The notes: generated from the sequence alone by a model not told the origin. DNA of 64,000 nucleotides from Bacillota bacterium (GCA_023386955.1 JAEWIS010000026.1:186001-250000), one strand, 5' to 3'. Shown: positions 35,086 through 43,925, numbered from the stretch's first letter. A program made the numbers and translations.

Positions 35086-35910
35086 ATGGATCAGGACAAG
35101 GTTCAGATCATTGTGGCGGAAATCGACAAGTGGCGGAGAAGCAAGCTGCTGCCAGAGCATTATTGTGATTTCCTTATGAATTTGTATATGGATGAGCGTG
35201 AGGTGGAAGGCCCGTCGGTACTGGGCATCTCACAAAAGGCGGTCAGTAACAGCAACTGGAAAGCATGGATGTCGATTATTGCAATTACGGGAATCATTTC
35301 CTTTATTGGTCTTCATTTTACATCTTTTTCGTTCTGGATGCAAACCGGGGTTCTGGCTGTGCTGGCAGTAACCCTGTATCTGGTAGGGGCCGCACAGCGG
35401 GTCAAGCAGCCTCTGGTTTCCTGCCTTTGCTTCGGCGGTGCATCGGGCATTTTGCTCTTGGGCGGCATCTATCTTCTCCATTTGCGGGACGCAGGCACGG
35501 TGCCTCTGGTGTTTGTGGTGGCTTTATGCGGGATGATCTGGATTTTGACGGGCATCGCCGCCAAATTCCCGGTGTTCCATTTTGCCGGGTGGCTGCTGCT
35601 GCTCTTGATTTATGCCTTTGTTTTGCGGCACAATATAACGGATATCGATTGGATCGGGGTGGAACTCTCCTGGGTCCCCCTAAGCTTGGTGCTGTGCTGG
35701 CTTGCATGGCTGCTGCACCATGTGAATAAGCAGATTTCCGCCGTATTTTTCCTGACCGGTGTGCTGTGCTGGTTTGGAGGGGAGCTGTACGGGTTTGTAT
35801 GGACCGGTCTGGATAAGGACGTCCTGCAGCTCCTGCTGGGCGCAAAGCTGGCCGTCGGCGGCGGTGTGCTGTTCGCTTTGCGAAAAAAATGGGTAGAGTG
35901 GGTTATGTAG
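35086..35910 (+). CDS. Multi-pass membrane protein of unknown function
   Basis: A 274-residue protein. A soluble N-terminal segment of about 60 residues (VQIIVAEIDKWRRSKLLPEHYCDFLMNLY) precedes seven or eight hydrophobic helices (for example WMSIIAITGIISFIGLHF, LLLLLIYAFVL and LLGAKLAVGGGVLFAL). The N-terminal pattern resembles that of proteins with a short cytoplasmic helical domain before a membrane array, but I recognise no family. It lies between sigA and trmK, where B. subtilis has the cytochrome gene cccA. Its stop is immediately followed by the trmK ATG, so the two are co-translated. Confidence 0.8.
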   Translation: MDQDKVQIIVAEIDKWRRSKLLPEHYCDFLMNLYMDEREVEGPSVLGISQKAVSNSNWKAWMSIIAITGIISFIGLHFTSFSFWMQTGVLAVLAVTLYLVGAAQRVKQPLVSCLCFGGASGILLLGGIYLLHLRDAGTVPLVFVVALCGMIWILTGIAAKFPVFHFAGWLLLLLIYAFVLRHNITDIDWIGVELSWVPLSLVLCWLAWLLHHVNKQISAVFFLTGVLCWFGGELYGFVWTGLDKDVLQLLLGAKLAVGGGVLFALRKKWVEWVM

Positions 35911-36696
35911 ATGATACTTCTGTCAAAACGCCTGGGGGCTATTGCCGCCCAGGTGAAGCCGGGTTGCCGCCTGGCGGATATCGGCTCGGACCATGCGCTG
36001 CTGCCGGCGCATCTTGCCCAAAGCGGCAGAATTGCCCGTGGGATTGCTGGGGAGCTGAATAAAGGCCCTTTTGAAGCTGCCAAACGCCAGATAGCCGCAG
36101 CGGGTCTTGGCGCGGTTGTGGAGGTGCGGCAGGGCAACGGCCTGGATGTGCTGGAGCCGGGGGAGGCGGATACGGTCACCATCGCCGGAATGGGCGGAGC
36201 GCTGATCGCCGAGATTCTGGAGGCGGGCCGTGTGAAGGGCAAGCTGGCCGGCGTACGCCATCTGCTGCTGCAGCCCAATGTAGGCGAGATGCAGGTGCGC
36301 GTCTGGCTTCGCCGGCACGGGTGGCTGCTGCTGGGTGAGGAGATTTTGGAGGAAGACGGTAAAATATATGAGATTCTGTCCGCATGCCCTGCGGATGAGA
36401 CTGAAGGCGGAGCCGCCGCGGAGGCGGAATTGTACCGTGAGCGGGAGCTGGCGGGTTTCGGTGTGCTGGGCGAGGCGGATTGGCTGGCCTTCGGTCCGTA
36501 TCTGATGAAGCAGGCGGAGCCGGTGTTCCTGGAGAAATGGCGGCGGGAAACCGCCAAGCTGGAGCGGGTGGCCCGTTCGATGGAAAGCTCGGAGCTGGAG
36601 GAGGCCCGCCTGAAGCGATTGAAGGTCTTGGAGGACATCAACCGGTTGAAGGAGCTGATGGCATGCTTGCAAAAGGACAAACCGTTATTCAACTGA
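35911..36696 (+). CDS. trmK: tRNA (adenine(22)-N1)-methyltransferase TrmK
   Basis: A 261-residue SAM-dependent enzyme methylating A22 in tRNA. LSKRLGAIAAQVKPGCRLADIGSDHALLPAHL holds the SAM motif. VTIAGMGGALIAEIL and LLLQPNVGEMQVRVWLRRHGW are family hallmarks. The C-terminal part is a coiled coil (ETAKLERVARSMESSELEEARLKRL). Starts right after the preceding stop; its end overlaps the next gene by 34 bases, giving the conserved sigA-trmK-yqfO order. Confidence 0.94.
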   Translation: MILLSKRLGAIAAQVKPGCRLADIGSDHALLPAHLAQSGRIARGIAGELNKGPFEAAKRQIAAAGLGAVVEVRQGNGLDVLEPGEADTVTIAGMGGALIAEILEAGRVKGKLAGVRHLLLQPNVGEMQVRVWLRRHGWLLLGEEILEEDGKIYEILSACPADETEGGAAAEAELYRERELAGFGVLGEADWLAFGPYLMKQAEPVFLEKWRRETAKLERVARSMESSELEEARLKRLKVLEDINRLKELMACLQKDKPLFN

Positions 36697-37778
36697 TGGA
36701 AGAGCTGGCGCCCAAGCATTATGCCCAGCCCAATGACAGCATCGGACTGCAATTGGGCACGTTGCAGAAGGAGATCCGCAAGGTGCTGGTGGCGCTGGAT
36801 GTGACCCACGAGGTGGTGGACGAGGCCATCCGTGAGGGAGCGGAGCTGATTATTGCCCATCATGCCATCATATTCAGGCCTATCGCCCATCTGCGCACGG
36901 ATACGCCAGCGGGAAGCTTGTATGCCAAGCTGATCAAGCATGACATTGCTGTGTATATCGCGCACACCAATCTGGATGTGGCGGAAGGCGGAGTGAATGA
37001 TCTGCTGGCAGAGGCTCTTGGGCTTACGGGACTTACCCATCTGGAGGAGGTCCACACGGAGAAGCTCAAAAAGCTGGTGGTATTTGTCCCGAAGGATCAC
37101 CATGGGAAGGTCCAGCAGGCGGTGTTCGGTGCAGGAGCCGGCTGGATCGGCAAATACAGCAATTGCTCTTTTAATATTGAAGGCCAGGGTACCTTCGTGC
37201 CCCGGGACGGTGCGGACCCCTTTATCGGGGAGGCAGGCAAGCTGGAGCAGGTGGAGGAAATCCGGCTGGAAACCATCGTCCCCGAAACGGTGGAAAAGCG
37301 GGTGGTCACCGCTATGCTCAAGGCTCATCCGTATGAGGAAGTGGCTTACGATCTGTATCCGATGGATCTGAAGGGACGTGCCTTCGGCTTGGGCCGGGTG
37401 GGCAAACTCCCGGATAGCTGCACCCTGGGTGAGCTGGCAGAGCGGGTGAAGCAGGCCTTCGGCGTGTCCGCGCTGCGGCTTGTAGGAGACCCTGAGCGTG
37501 AAATCCGCAAGGTTGCGGTGCTGGGAGGCAGCGGCGGACGGTATATCCGCCACGCGCTGTTTGCGGGCGCTGATGTGCTGATCACGGGAGATGTGGATTA
37601 CCACGCGGCTCATGACGCATTGGCGGCGGGGCTTGCTGTAATTGATCCCGGCCACAACGTGGAGAAGATTATGAAGCCGGGTGTGGCGGATTTTCTGAAC
37701 CGGCGTTTTCAGGAGAAGAAGTGGGAGACGGTGGCCGTTGCCTCGTCCGTTGACACCGAGGTGTTCCGGTTCGTGTAG
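36663..37778 (+). CDS. yqfO: Nif3-like dinuclear metal-centre protein (YqfO)
   Basis: A 371-residue Nif3/DUF34 protein. VIQLMEELAPKHYAQPNDSIGLQLG starts the N-terminal half, with metal ligands in IAHHAIIF and IAHTNLDVA. A PII/CutA-like insertion lies in the middle (about residues 130-235, KLVVFVPKDHH.. to VTAMLKAHPYEEVAYDLYP). The second half has GGSGGRYIRHALFAGADVLITGDVDYHAAHDA. The ATG at 36663 has AAGGAG 8 bases upstream, inside trmK. Proposed as GTP cyclohydrolase-like or a metal chaperone; role unsettled. Confidence 0.93.
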   Translation: MLAKGQTVIQLMEELAPKHYAQPNDSIGLQLGTLQKEIRKVLVALDVTHEVVDEAIREGAELIIAHHAIIFRPIAHLRTDTPAGSLYAKLIKHDIAVYIAHTNLDVAEGGVNDLLAEALGLTGLTHLEEVHTEKLKKLVVFVPKDHHGKVQQAVFGAGAGWIGKYSNCSFNIEGQGTFVPRDGADPFIGEAGKLEQVEEIRLETIVPETVEKRVVTAMLKAHPYEEVAYDLYPMDLKGRAFGLGRVGKLPDSCTLGELAERVKQAFGVSALRLVGDPEREIRKVAVLGGSGGRYIRHALFAGADVLITGDVDYHAAHDALAAGLAVIDPGHNVEKIMKPGVADFLNRRFQEKKWETVAVASSVDTEVFRFV

Positions 37779-37803
37779 ATTAACTCTTAGGGAGGGAATG
37801 TCT

Positions 37804-38097
37804 ATGCGGTATTTTGAACGGACCAACCGGATGGCCCATATTCTGTTTATTGCCGGCGGGCTGTTGTTTGTTATTTCTCTGGGGATTTTGTTCAAGGGTT
37901 CGGTAGGAGACCAAATTTTTGAGTTCAGCAACGGCAACTATGTACGGAACGGAATCTGGTTCACCATGTTCTTTTTGTCCTCAGTGTTTTCAGTGGTGCT
38001 GGGGATCGGGCTGAAGTGTATCGTCCGGGATGCCAAGGAGGAGCTGGACCATATCCGGGATACAACGTCCGGAGGGGGCAGCAAGCTGCAGGGGTGA
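37804..38097 (+). CDS. Small two-helix membrane protein
   Basis: A 97-residue protein with two helices (HILFIAGGLLFVISLGILF and WFTMFFLSSVFSVVLGIGL) separated by a polar loop with DQIFEFSNGNYVRNG. The tail is short and charged (DAKEELDHIRD). The ATG at 37804 is chosen because TAGGGAGGG ends about 7 bases before it; the ATG at 37798 abuts that site. I do not recognise the family. A family A repeat element follows. Confidence 0.75.
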   Translation: MRYFERTNRMAHILFIAGGLLFVISLGILFKGSVGDQIFEFSNGNYVRNGIWFTMFFLSSVFSVVLGIGLKCIVRDAKEELDHIRDTTSGGGSKLQG

Positions 38098-38148
38098 CCT
38101 TGCAGCCTTATTTTCAAGTCCGGCGAAGGCCGTGGGTCTGCGGGGATT

Positions 38149-38333
38149 CTAACGGCGGTGAGAGGCGTTATTTCGCCTCAAAGGGCTCTGCCGGATTTCT
38201 AACGGCGGCTGCGGCCGTTATTTCCGGCAAATGGACCTGAACCGGCCATTGTTGCGGCAAATAGCAGCGCTCACTTCCGTTAGATTTTTGAAAAGCGGCT
38301 TTTTGGCCAAATAAGGGCTGTGGCTTCCGTTAG
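38149..38333. repeat. Palindromic 50-bp-spaced element, family A, copy 3
   Basis: CTAACGG direct units start at 38149 and 38199; CCGTTAG inverted units start at 38277 and 38327. Both spacings are 50 bp. The second unit is the clearest hairpin: TAACGGC-GGCTGCG-GCCGTTA. Confidence 0.88.
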
Positions 38334-38421
38334 ATTGGCCGGGATAGCGGAGAGCAAGGCCGGATACTTGTCGGAGCATGTCTTCCGAATTGCTGTGCCC
38401 GCAGCTTCATAATTCTGCGGG

Positions 38422-38450
38422 TTGAATTTCGGCGGCTAAGCCTGTATACT
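38422..38450 (+). promoter_or_regulatory. Promoter of rnpB
   Basis: TTGAAT (38422-38427), 17 bases, TATACT (38445-38450), placing the start about 9 bases later at the beginning of the P1 helix. Confidence 0.75.
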
Positions 38451-38458
38451 ACAGAATG

Positions 38459-38887
38459 CAACGGAAAGTTTGACAGACAATCGCCGGCGGCGTAAGCCGC
38501 GGGAGGAAAGTCCGGGCTCCATAGGGCAGGATGCTGGATAACGTCCAGTCAGCGCGAGTTGAAGGATAGTGCCACAGAAACGGACCGCCGATGGCGCAGC
38601 CGCTTTCTCGTAAAGCGGATGGCGCACAGGCAAGGGTGGAACCGTGGTGTAAGAGACCACGAGGGGCTATGGTGACATAGCGCCTGGTAAACCCCATCCG
38701 GAGCAAGACCTAGAGGAACGCAGGGGCTTCGCGCCCCAGCCTTAGCCCGAGGCGCGTTCGGGTTGGTCGCTTGAGCCATGCAGCAATGTACGGCCTAGAT
38801 AGATGATTGTCGCCTCATTGGTGGGAGGGCTAACCCCCGTTATCACCACCCGAGGTACAGAACCCGGCTTACGGCAAGCTTTCCATT
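38459..38887 (+). ncRNA. rnpB: RNase P RNA, class A-like
   Basis: The catalytic RNA of RNase P. P1 pairs GGAAAGTTTG (38463) with CAAGCTTTCC (38875-38884). Universal blocks are present: GAGGAAAGTCCGGGCTCCAT at 38502, ACAGAAA..GACCGCC near 38573, AAGGGTGGAA near 38632, GGTAAACCCCATCCGG near 38686, the GGCCTAGATAGATGATTG core near 38791 and ACAGAACCCGGCTTACG at 38857. The block order (CCGCCGATGG, AAGGGTGGAA.., GTAAGAGACCAC) follows the ancestral A architecture of E. coli rather than the B type of Bacillus subtilis. Confidence 0.96.
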
Positions 38888-38900
38888 GATGTGAGAATCT

Positions 38901-38947
38901 CGGAAACGGTTTTCGGCGATTTGCAGCCGGGAGCCGTTTTCTTTTTT
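38901..38947 (+). terminator. Terminator after rnpB
   Basis: GGAAACGG..TCGGC pairs with GCCGG..GCCGTTTTC, followed by six Ts. Confidence 0.8.
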
Positions 38948-38978
38948 GCGGCAGGAACAGGAATAGAAGACTCCCATA

Positions 38979-39010
38979 TTGCTGAAAGAAAAAATTTTTT
39001 TTATAATGAT
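38979..39010 (+). promoter_or_regulatory. rpiR promoter with operator in the spacer
   Basis: TTGCTG (38979-38984), 17 bases, TATAAT (39002-39007). The spacer is GAAAGAAAAAATTTTTTTT, an A/T palindrome almost identical to the one in the ilvD promoter, which suggests autoregulation by the RpiR-type protein. Confidence 0.7.
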
Positions 39011-39059
39011 CCTCAACGGTACAAAAAACTTATTCCTATAATAGTAGGCGGTGAAGACT

Positions 39060-39920
39060 GTGAAAGCCCGTACCCCAAACAGCGGCCTGGCCCGGATACA
39101 GGCTGTGTACAAAGATCTTCCGCCTAAGGTCAAAACAGTGGCCGACCATATTCTGGCCCAGCCTCAGGATGTGGTCCACCTGTCCATTACCCAGCTGGCG
39201 GAGGTTACCCGCTGCGCAGAGGCAACTATCTTCCGGTTGTGCCGCCTGATCGGCATGAAGGGCTACCAGGAGCTCAAGATTTCCCTGGCCGGCGAAATGG
39301 TGGAGCAGCCGGTGCAGAATATCCACGAGGAGGTCCTGCCGGAGGACGATATGGCCCAGGTGGCCCGCAAGGTGTTCACCTCCAATATTATCGGGATTAC
39401 GGATACCCTCCAGCTTCTGGACACACAGTCCTTAAACGCGGCGGTGCAGCTTTTGAACAGCGCCCGCAACGTGTGCATCTATGCCGTAGGCGGTTCGGCG
39501 CCTATCGCTATGGATGCCTACAACAAATTCATCCGGGCCGGCATCAGCTGCGTCATGCACTCTGATCCCCATCTGCAGCTGACAACAGCCGCATTGTTGG
39601 GGCCGGAAAGTGTGGTGCTGGCCATCTCCCACTCGGGCAGCAGCAAGGACCTCATCGAAGTGGTGAAGGCGGCTGGCAAAACCGGCGCCAAAACCATCGT
39701 CATCACCAGCTACACCAAATCCTCCCTGGCTCAGCTGGCGGACGTGAAGCTGTACAGCTCCACCCGCGAAACCTCCTTCCGGACGGAAGCCATCTCCGCG
39801 CGAATCGCCCAGCTGTGTATCATCGATAGCCTCTACGTGGGGCTGTCCCTGGCCAGGCAGGAGGAGACGCTGGGCAACCTGCAGAAAATCCGGGAGGTTA
39901 TCTCCACGAAACGCCTGTAA
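39060..39920 (+). CDS. MurR/RpiR family transcriptional regulator
   Basis: A 286-residue regulator. The N-terminal RpiR helix-turn-helix reads LPPKVKTVADHILAQPQDVVHLSITQLAEVTRCAEATIFRLCR. A C-terminal SIS sugar-phosphate-binding domain spans about residues 120-260 (VCIYAVGGSAPIAMDAYNKF.., LAISHSGSSKDLIEVVKAA). GTG at 39060 is preferred since AGGCGGTGA (39046-39054) is a good Shine-Dalgarno for it; GTG at 39051 lies within that site. Monocistronic, with matching operators here and at the IlvD/Edd gene, so it probably controls itself and that dehydratase. Confidence 0.92.
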   Translation: MKARTPNSGLARIQAVYKDLPPKVKTVADHILAQPQDVVHLSITQLAEVTRCAEATIFRLCRLIGMKGYQELKISLAGEMVEQPVQNIHEEVLPEDDMAQVARKVFTSNIIGITDTLQLLDTQSLNAAVQLLNSARNVCIYAVGGSAPIAMDAYNKFIRAGISCVMHSDPHLQLTTAALLGPESVVLAISHSGSSKDLIEVVKAAGKTGAKTIVITSYTKSSLAQLADVKLYSSTRETSFRTEAISARIAQLCIIDSLYVGLSLARQEETLGNLQKIREVISTKRL

Positions 39921-39938
39921 GCTAACAGGCGTTTTTTT
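39908..39938 (+). terminator. Terminator overlapping the rpiR stop
   Basis: AAACGCCTGT pairs with ACAGGCGTTT around AAGCTA, followed by Ts. The stop codon lies within the hairpin. Confidence 0.9.
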
Positions 39939-39962
39939 GTGCTTTCTGGAGGTGTGGAAAAA

Positions 39963-40035
39963 GAAAAAAATTCACATTTTAGCTGTTGTAAAATGAAAAA
40001 AATTTTTTTATTATGGCAGTAAGAGAAAAATTTCA
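39963..40035 (+). promoter_or_regulatory. ilvD promoter with RpiR-type operators
   Basis: TTGTAA (39986-39991), 17 bases, TATTAT (40009-40014). The spacer contains TGAAAAAAATTTTTTTA, matching the rpiR promoter spacer. Two further related sites, AAAAAAATTCAC (39963) and GAAAAATTTCAC (40024), flank it. Confidence 0.7.
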
Positions 40036-40050
40036 CGAGGAGGAGAAGCT

Positions 40051-41691
40051 GTGAAAAACCGCATTTCGGAAATTGCTCCTTTCACCCGCGCCATACTGAA
40101 GGCGCATCTGTGCTCCTGCGGAGTCGACTATAAAAGTCTGGATAAGCCTGTGATTGCCATCGCCAACTCCTGGAATGAAATTGTGCCCGGCCATGTACAT
40201 CTGCGCCAGCTGGCAGACCGTGTGAAGCAGGGCGTGGAGGCGGCGGGAGGCGTTGCTCTTGAATTCAACACCATCGCCGTGTGCGACGGCATTGCCCAGG
40301 GTCATCAAGGCATGAAATATTCCTTGCCCAGCCGGGAAACCATCGCCGACAGTGTGGAAATTATGGTGAACGGTCACGGGATCTTCGACGGTATGGTGGT
40401 CTTAAGCTCCTGCGATAAAATTGTCCCCGGCATGCTGATGGCGGCTGCCCGGCTGAATCTGCCCAGCGTAGTGGTGCTGGGAGGCGTTATGCCCAACCAC
40501 ATCAAGCCCAAGGAATCCAAAGCCGCACGGCGGGCTTTTTTGGACGGCAAGCTGGATGAGCAAGGTTTGGTGGAGGTCACCAACCAGTATTACCCCGGCC
40601 CCGGCGCCTGCCCCTTCCTGGGTACGGCCAATACTATGCAGGGCATGTCCGAGGCACTCGGCATGTCACTTCCTTACACCTCATGGATGCAGGCACTGTC
40701 CGACGAGCAGCTGGATGCCGCTGAAGAGGCTGGCCGCCAGGCGGTCCAGCTGGTGCGCCAGGGAATTACCCCCAGCCAGATCATGACTCAGGCTGCCTTC
40801 GAAAATGCGATTTCGGTACTGCTGGCTATGGGCGGCTCCCTGAACGCATGCCTGCATCTGCCGGCGATTGCCCATGAGCTGGGTATTTCCCTGCCCCTTG
40901 ATCTGTTTGACGAAATCAGCCGCAGAGTGCCTTTCCTGGCCGGAGTTACCCCGAACAACCAGGAATACACCACCAATGACCTGCAGCGTGCAGGCGGGCT
41001 GCCGGCGCTGATGAAGGAGCTTGGCGGACTGATCCGCGGGGAAGCTCTCACTGTAACAGGCCATACCATGAGCGGCAATATTGCGGAGGCCGAAGTAACG
41101 GACCGGGATGTGATCCACTTTATCGATTCGCCGATTGACAACGAAGGCGGTATCGCCGTGCTGAAGGGAAACCTGGCGGCCGATGGCTGTCTGATCAAGC
41201 AGTCCGCCGTTGCCCCCGAGCTCCGTGAATTCAGCGGCCCGGCCCGGGTGTTCAACTCCGAAGAGGAGTTCGACCTGGCTTATGACGAGGGCAAAATCCA
41301 GGAGGGCGATGCGGTGATCATCCGCTACGAAGGCCCCCGGGGCGGACCCGGCATGCGTGAGCTTCACCGATGTACGGAGATTCTTGGCAAGTTCAAGCGT
41401 GTGGCGCTTGTCACAGACGGACGCTTCTCCGGCGCCAGTGCAGGGTTGTCCATCGGCTATGCCAGCCCTGAGGCCGCAGACGGCGGGGTTATCGCACTGG
41501 TCCGTGACGGAGATACTGTGGTGATTGACGTCCAGAAGCGCCTAATCCATCTGGAGGTTTCCGAGGAGGAGCTGGCGGAGCGGGCCAAACATCTGGAGTT
41601 TATCAGGCAAGAGGCCAGCAAACTGCTCCGTCTGTATGCATCAAGCTCTTCCTCCGCGGCGTACGGGGCCGTACGGAGAGTGAAGGAGTAA
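40051..41691 (+). CDS. ilvD: IlvD/Edd family dehydratase (probable dihydroxy-acid dehydratase)
   Basis: A 546-residue Fe-S dehydratase. CDGIAQGHQGMKYSLPSRE (near residue 76), SSCDKIVPGMLMAAARLNLP (near 120), GPGACPFLGTANTM (near 185) and the C-terminal VALVTDGRFSGASAGLSIGYASPEA are the family motifs. IlvD makes 2-keto acids for Val, Leu and Ile. Related family members dehydrate sugar acids to 2-keto-3-deoxy acids. AGGAGGAG precedes the ATG-equivalent GTG at 40051. The adjacent sugar-phosphate-type RpiR regulator and the kdgT remnant 4 kb away leave a sugar-acid role open, so the symbol is tentative. Confidence 0.82.
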   Translation: MKNRISEIAPFTRAILKAHLCSCGVDYKSLDKPVIAIANSWNEIVPGHVHLRQLADRVKQGVEAAGGVALEFNTIAVCDGIAQGHQGMKYSLPSRETIADSVEIMVNGHGIFDGMVVLSSCDKIVPGMLMAAARLNLPSVVVLGGVMPNHIKPKESKAARRAFLDGKLDEQGLVEVTNQYYPGPGACPFLGTANTMQGMSEALGMSLPYTSWMQALSDEQLDAAEEAGRQAVQLVRQGITPSQIMTQAAFENAISVLLAMGGSLNACLHLPAIAHELGISLPLDLFDEISRRVPFLAGVTPNNQEYTTNDLQRAGGLPALMKELGGLIRGEALTVTGHTMSGNIAEAEVTDRDVIHFIDSPIDNEGGIAVLKGNLAADGCLIKQSAVAPELREFSGPARVFNSEEEFDLAYDEGKIQEGDAVIIRYEGPRGGPGMRELHRCTEILGKFKRVALVTDGRFSGASAGLSIGYASPEAADGGVIALVRDGDTVVIDVQKRLIHLEVSEEELAERAKHLEFIRQEASKLLRLYASSSSSAAYGAVRRVKE

Positions 41692-41711
41692 TTCCTTATA
41701 GTTTCCGCCCC

Positions 41712-41763
41712 AAAAAGCCGCTTCCTTTACCTGATTCCTTACATCAGGCGGGAAGCGGCTTTA
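41712..41763. terminator. Terminator between ilvD and the convergent protease gene
   Basis: AAAGCCGCTTCC pairs with GGAAGCGGCTTT, with an inner CCTGAT..ATCAGG hairpin. Flanking A and T runs make it usable from either side. Confidence 0.8.
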
Positions 41764-41794
41764 GTGGTATTTGGAATGTGTTGGTTCCGGATTT

Positions 41795-43711
41795 TTACCG
41801 GACCGGCTGCTCCCCTGCCCAGCGTTCCAACTGACGGGACAGCCATTCCGGCATATAGCTCAGGGAATTCCGGCTGGTATCGGCCATTTCCAGCGCTTTG
41901 ACCACATCGATCAAGCCGTAGCCGAAATATTTGTCTCTGCCCGGTTCTCCGATATCCGAAGCCGACTTGCGCATAATTTCCATAACCTCGGTGTTTTTCA
42001 GCAGCGGGTTGGCCGAGCGGATAAGCGCAGCCAGCGCGGACACATGAGGGCTGGCCATGGAGGTGCCGGATAACGCCGCATACTGGTTGTCGGGATAGGT
42101 GCTGGGAATGCTGACGCCGGGAGCGGCCACATCAATGTAATTGCCGTAATTGGAGAAGCTGGCTTTGTTCTTCTTGGCGTCGGTGGCTGCCACCGCAAAT
42201 ACTTCCTCATACGCGGCGGGAAATCCCGGACGCTCCGTATTGTCGTTGCCGCTGGCGGCAATCAGCACAACGTCTTTGTCGTAGGCGTATTTGATGGCGT
42301 CATGCAAAAACTGTGCGTCGGCGTAATTGCCTAGGCTTAAATTAATCACCTTGGCTCCGTGATCCGCCGCCCAGATAATACCCTGGGCTACCGCATAGGT
42401 GCTGCCGGAGCCGGAGGCGTCCAGGACCTTGATGGGCAGAATGGGGTTGAACCAGGTCATACCCGCTACCCCTTCGTTGTTATTGACCAGAGCTGAGATA
42501 ATCCCGGCGACGTGAGTGCCATGCCCAACGTCGTCCTGGGGCGGAGTGGTTCCTTGGGACACGATGTTGGTTCCTCCCAGCAGATTTTCCTTCAAATCCG
42601 GATGGTTCAGGTCCACACCCGTATCGACAACCGCTACCTTCACGTCCTGGCTGCCCCTGCCGATGTTCCAGCCCTGAAGGGTTTCAATTAGCGGCAGATT
42701 CCATTGGTAACGGGAATAGAGAGCGTCATTGGGCACGCCGCCGTTCATGTCCATGGCGTTGTTCCGGCCGCTCTCTGTAACCTCAGCGGATTTAGTAAAG
42801 CGCAGTCTGTCATTGGTCAAATAAAGATAATGGGGCTCCGCATATTCCACATTCCAGCCCTTGAAATAGGCCATCATCTGCTGGGCCTCCATATCGGAGG
42901 ATTCGAACACATAGGTGTAGCCCAGCTTTTGGGCAGGCCCCGCATGAAGCTCCCGGGCGATGCGCTTCAGCTCATCCTCCGTGGGAGGTGTGGCGAATTT
43001 CACCACCACTTGATTCTTATGGTAGTGGCTGGTGCCTTCATTTTCCTCCGGGTGATCCACGGTAACGTCCGAGAGCGTATCCGTGTCTACGGATTCGATT
43101 TTCCAGTTGCCTTCGGCCGGGTACGGCACCACCCGCAGATTGCGGATTTGGTGCTCCTTAACCTTGCCCAAGATGCTCTGGCGAACCAGCGCGGTCACAA
43201 CCGAACGGCTGCCGCCGGGGTCCATACCGGACATGACGAAATAGGTTCCGTCGGAGGTGGTGAGTGCCGGAGACTGGTATTCCCCGCCCATGGCCGCCAT
43301 GTGAAGGGCTTTATCCAGCTCAGGCTGGGCCTTCTCCAAAACCTCCGGAGCCACCTCGCCTGCCAGCATACCATCCATGTGAACGTCTTCGGGGCCCAGC
43401 GTGACATACAATCTTGCCATATGGGGATGCTCTGCTTGCAAGGCAGCCAAATGGGCTCCGGCAGCACGGGGACCGGCCGCCGCCAGCTCCGCCGCCGCCT
43501 TGCGCAGGTCCACGGCACACTGCTTCCGGCACAGGATGTTGGTTGTCTCTACATCATCCGCCACCTGCAGCTGCTTGATGTTCAGCTCATGTGCCGGGGA
43601 AACATTGCCCTCGTCCAACTGCTGCTGTCTGGTTCCTTTGTCCCCGTCACGGGGGGTCAGCAGCACCGCCAGCAGAGCCAGCGCAGCAATGGTTACAATT
43701 TGCCTCCTCAA
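41795..43711 (-). CDS. Secreted S8 (subtilisin-like) serine protease with long N-terminal region
   Basis: A 638-residue subtilase. The catalytic Asp is in VAVVDTGVDLNHPD (near residue 360), His in GHGTHVAGI (near 397), Asn in IAASGNDN and Ser in SGTSMASPH (near 555). An N-terminal hydrophobic stretch (IVTIAALALLAVLL) is a signal peptide or anchor. Residues about 55-225 form a domain I do not recognise, with a CRKQC pair. Residues about 230-310 look like a Fervidolysin-type propeptide (NQVVVKFATPPTEDELKRIARELH). TTG start with AAGGAGGA 6 bases upstream. It probably acts outside the cell. Confidence 0.92.
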   Translation of the reverse strand: MRRQIVTIAALALLAVLLTPRDGDKGTRQQQLDEGNVSPAHELNIKQLQVADDVETTNILCRKQCAVDLRKAAAELAAAGPRAAGAHLAALQAEHPHMARLYVTLGPEDVHMDGMLAGEVAPEVLEKAQPELDKALHMAAMGGEYQSPALTTSDGTYFVMSGMDPGGSRSVVTALVRQSILGKVKEHQIRNLRVVPYPAEGNWKIESVDTDTLSDVTVDHPEENEGTSHYHKNQVVVKFATPPTEDELKRIARELHAGPAQKLGYTYVFESSDMEAQQMMAYFKGWNVEYAEPHYLYLTNDRLRFTKSAEVTESGRNNAMDMNGGVPNDALYSRYQWNLPLIETLQGWNIGRGSQDVKVAVVDTGVDLNHPDLKENLLGGTNIVSQGTTPPQDDVGHGTHVAGIISALVNNNEGVAGMTWFNPILPIKVLDASGSGSTYAVAQGIIWAADHGAKVINLSLGNYADAQFLHDAIKYAYDKDVVLIAASGNDNTERPGFPAAYEEVFAVAATDAKKNKASFSNYGNYIDVAAPGVSIPSTYPDNQYAALSGTSMASPHVSALAALIRSANPLLKNTEVMEIMRKSASDIGEPGRDKYFGYGLIDVVKALEMADTSRNSLSYMPEWLSRQLERWAGEQPVR

Positions 43712-43925
43712 TGCTATTCCTCCTTAAACGTTGCGCCAGCATGGGCACGGCCGTAGGTTTGTTGAAGTCCAGACTTAGGGTTGGAACCGGAGGTGCTTTT
43801 TATGCAGAACGCGGCTTTTCGGATTCCGATTCCCTGCCGTTTGTGGTACGATAGAGCTGGAAGACGCGCTGCCTCGCCGAGTCTTGGCAGTATTGACGGA
43901 TTACCATTTAGGAGGACATTTTGTT

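Noticed and set aside
35610..37937. A 775-residue open frame on the minus strand opposite trmK and yqfO
   Set aside because: It is the antisense shadow of three well-supported genes in GC-rich codons, with no ribosome site or recognisable domain.
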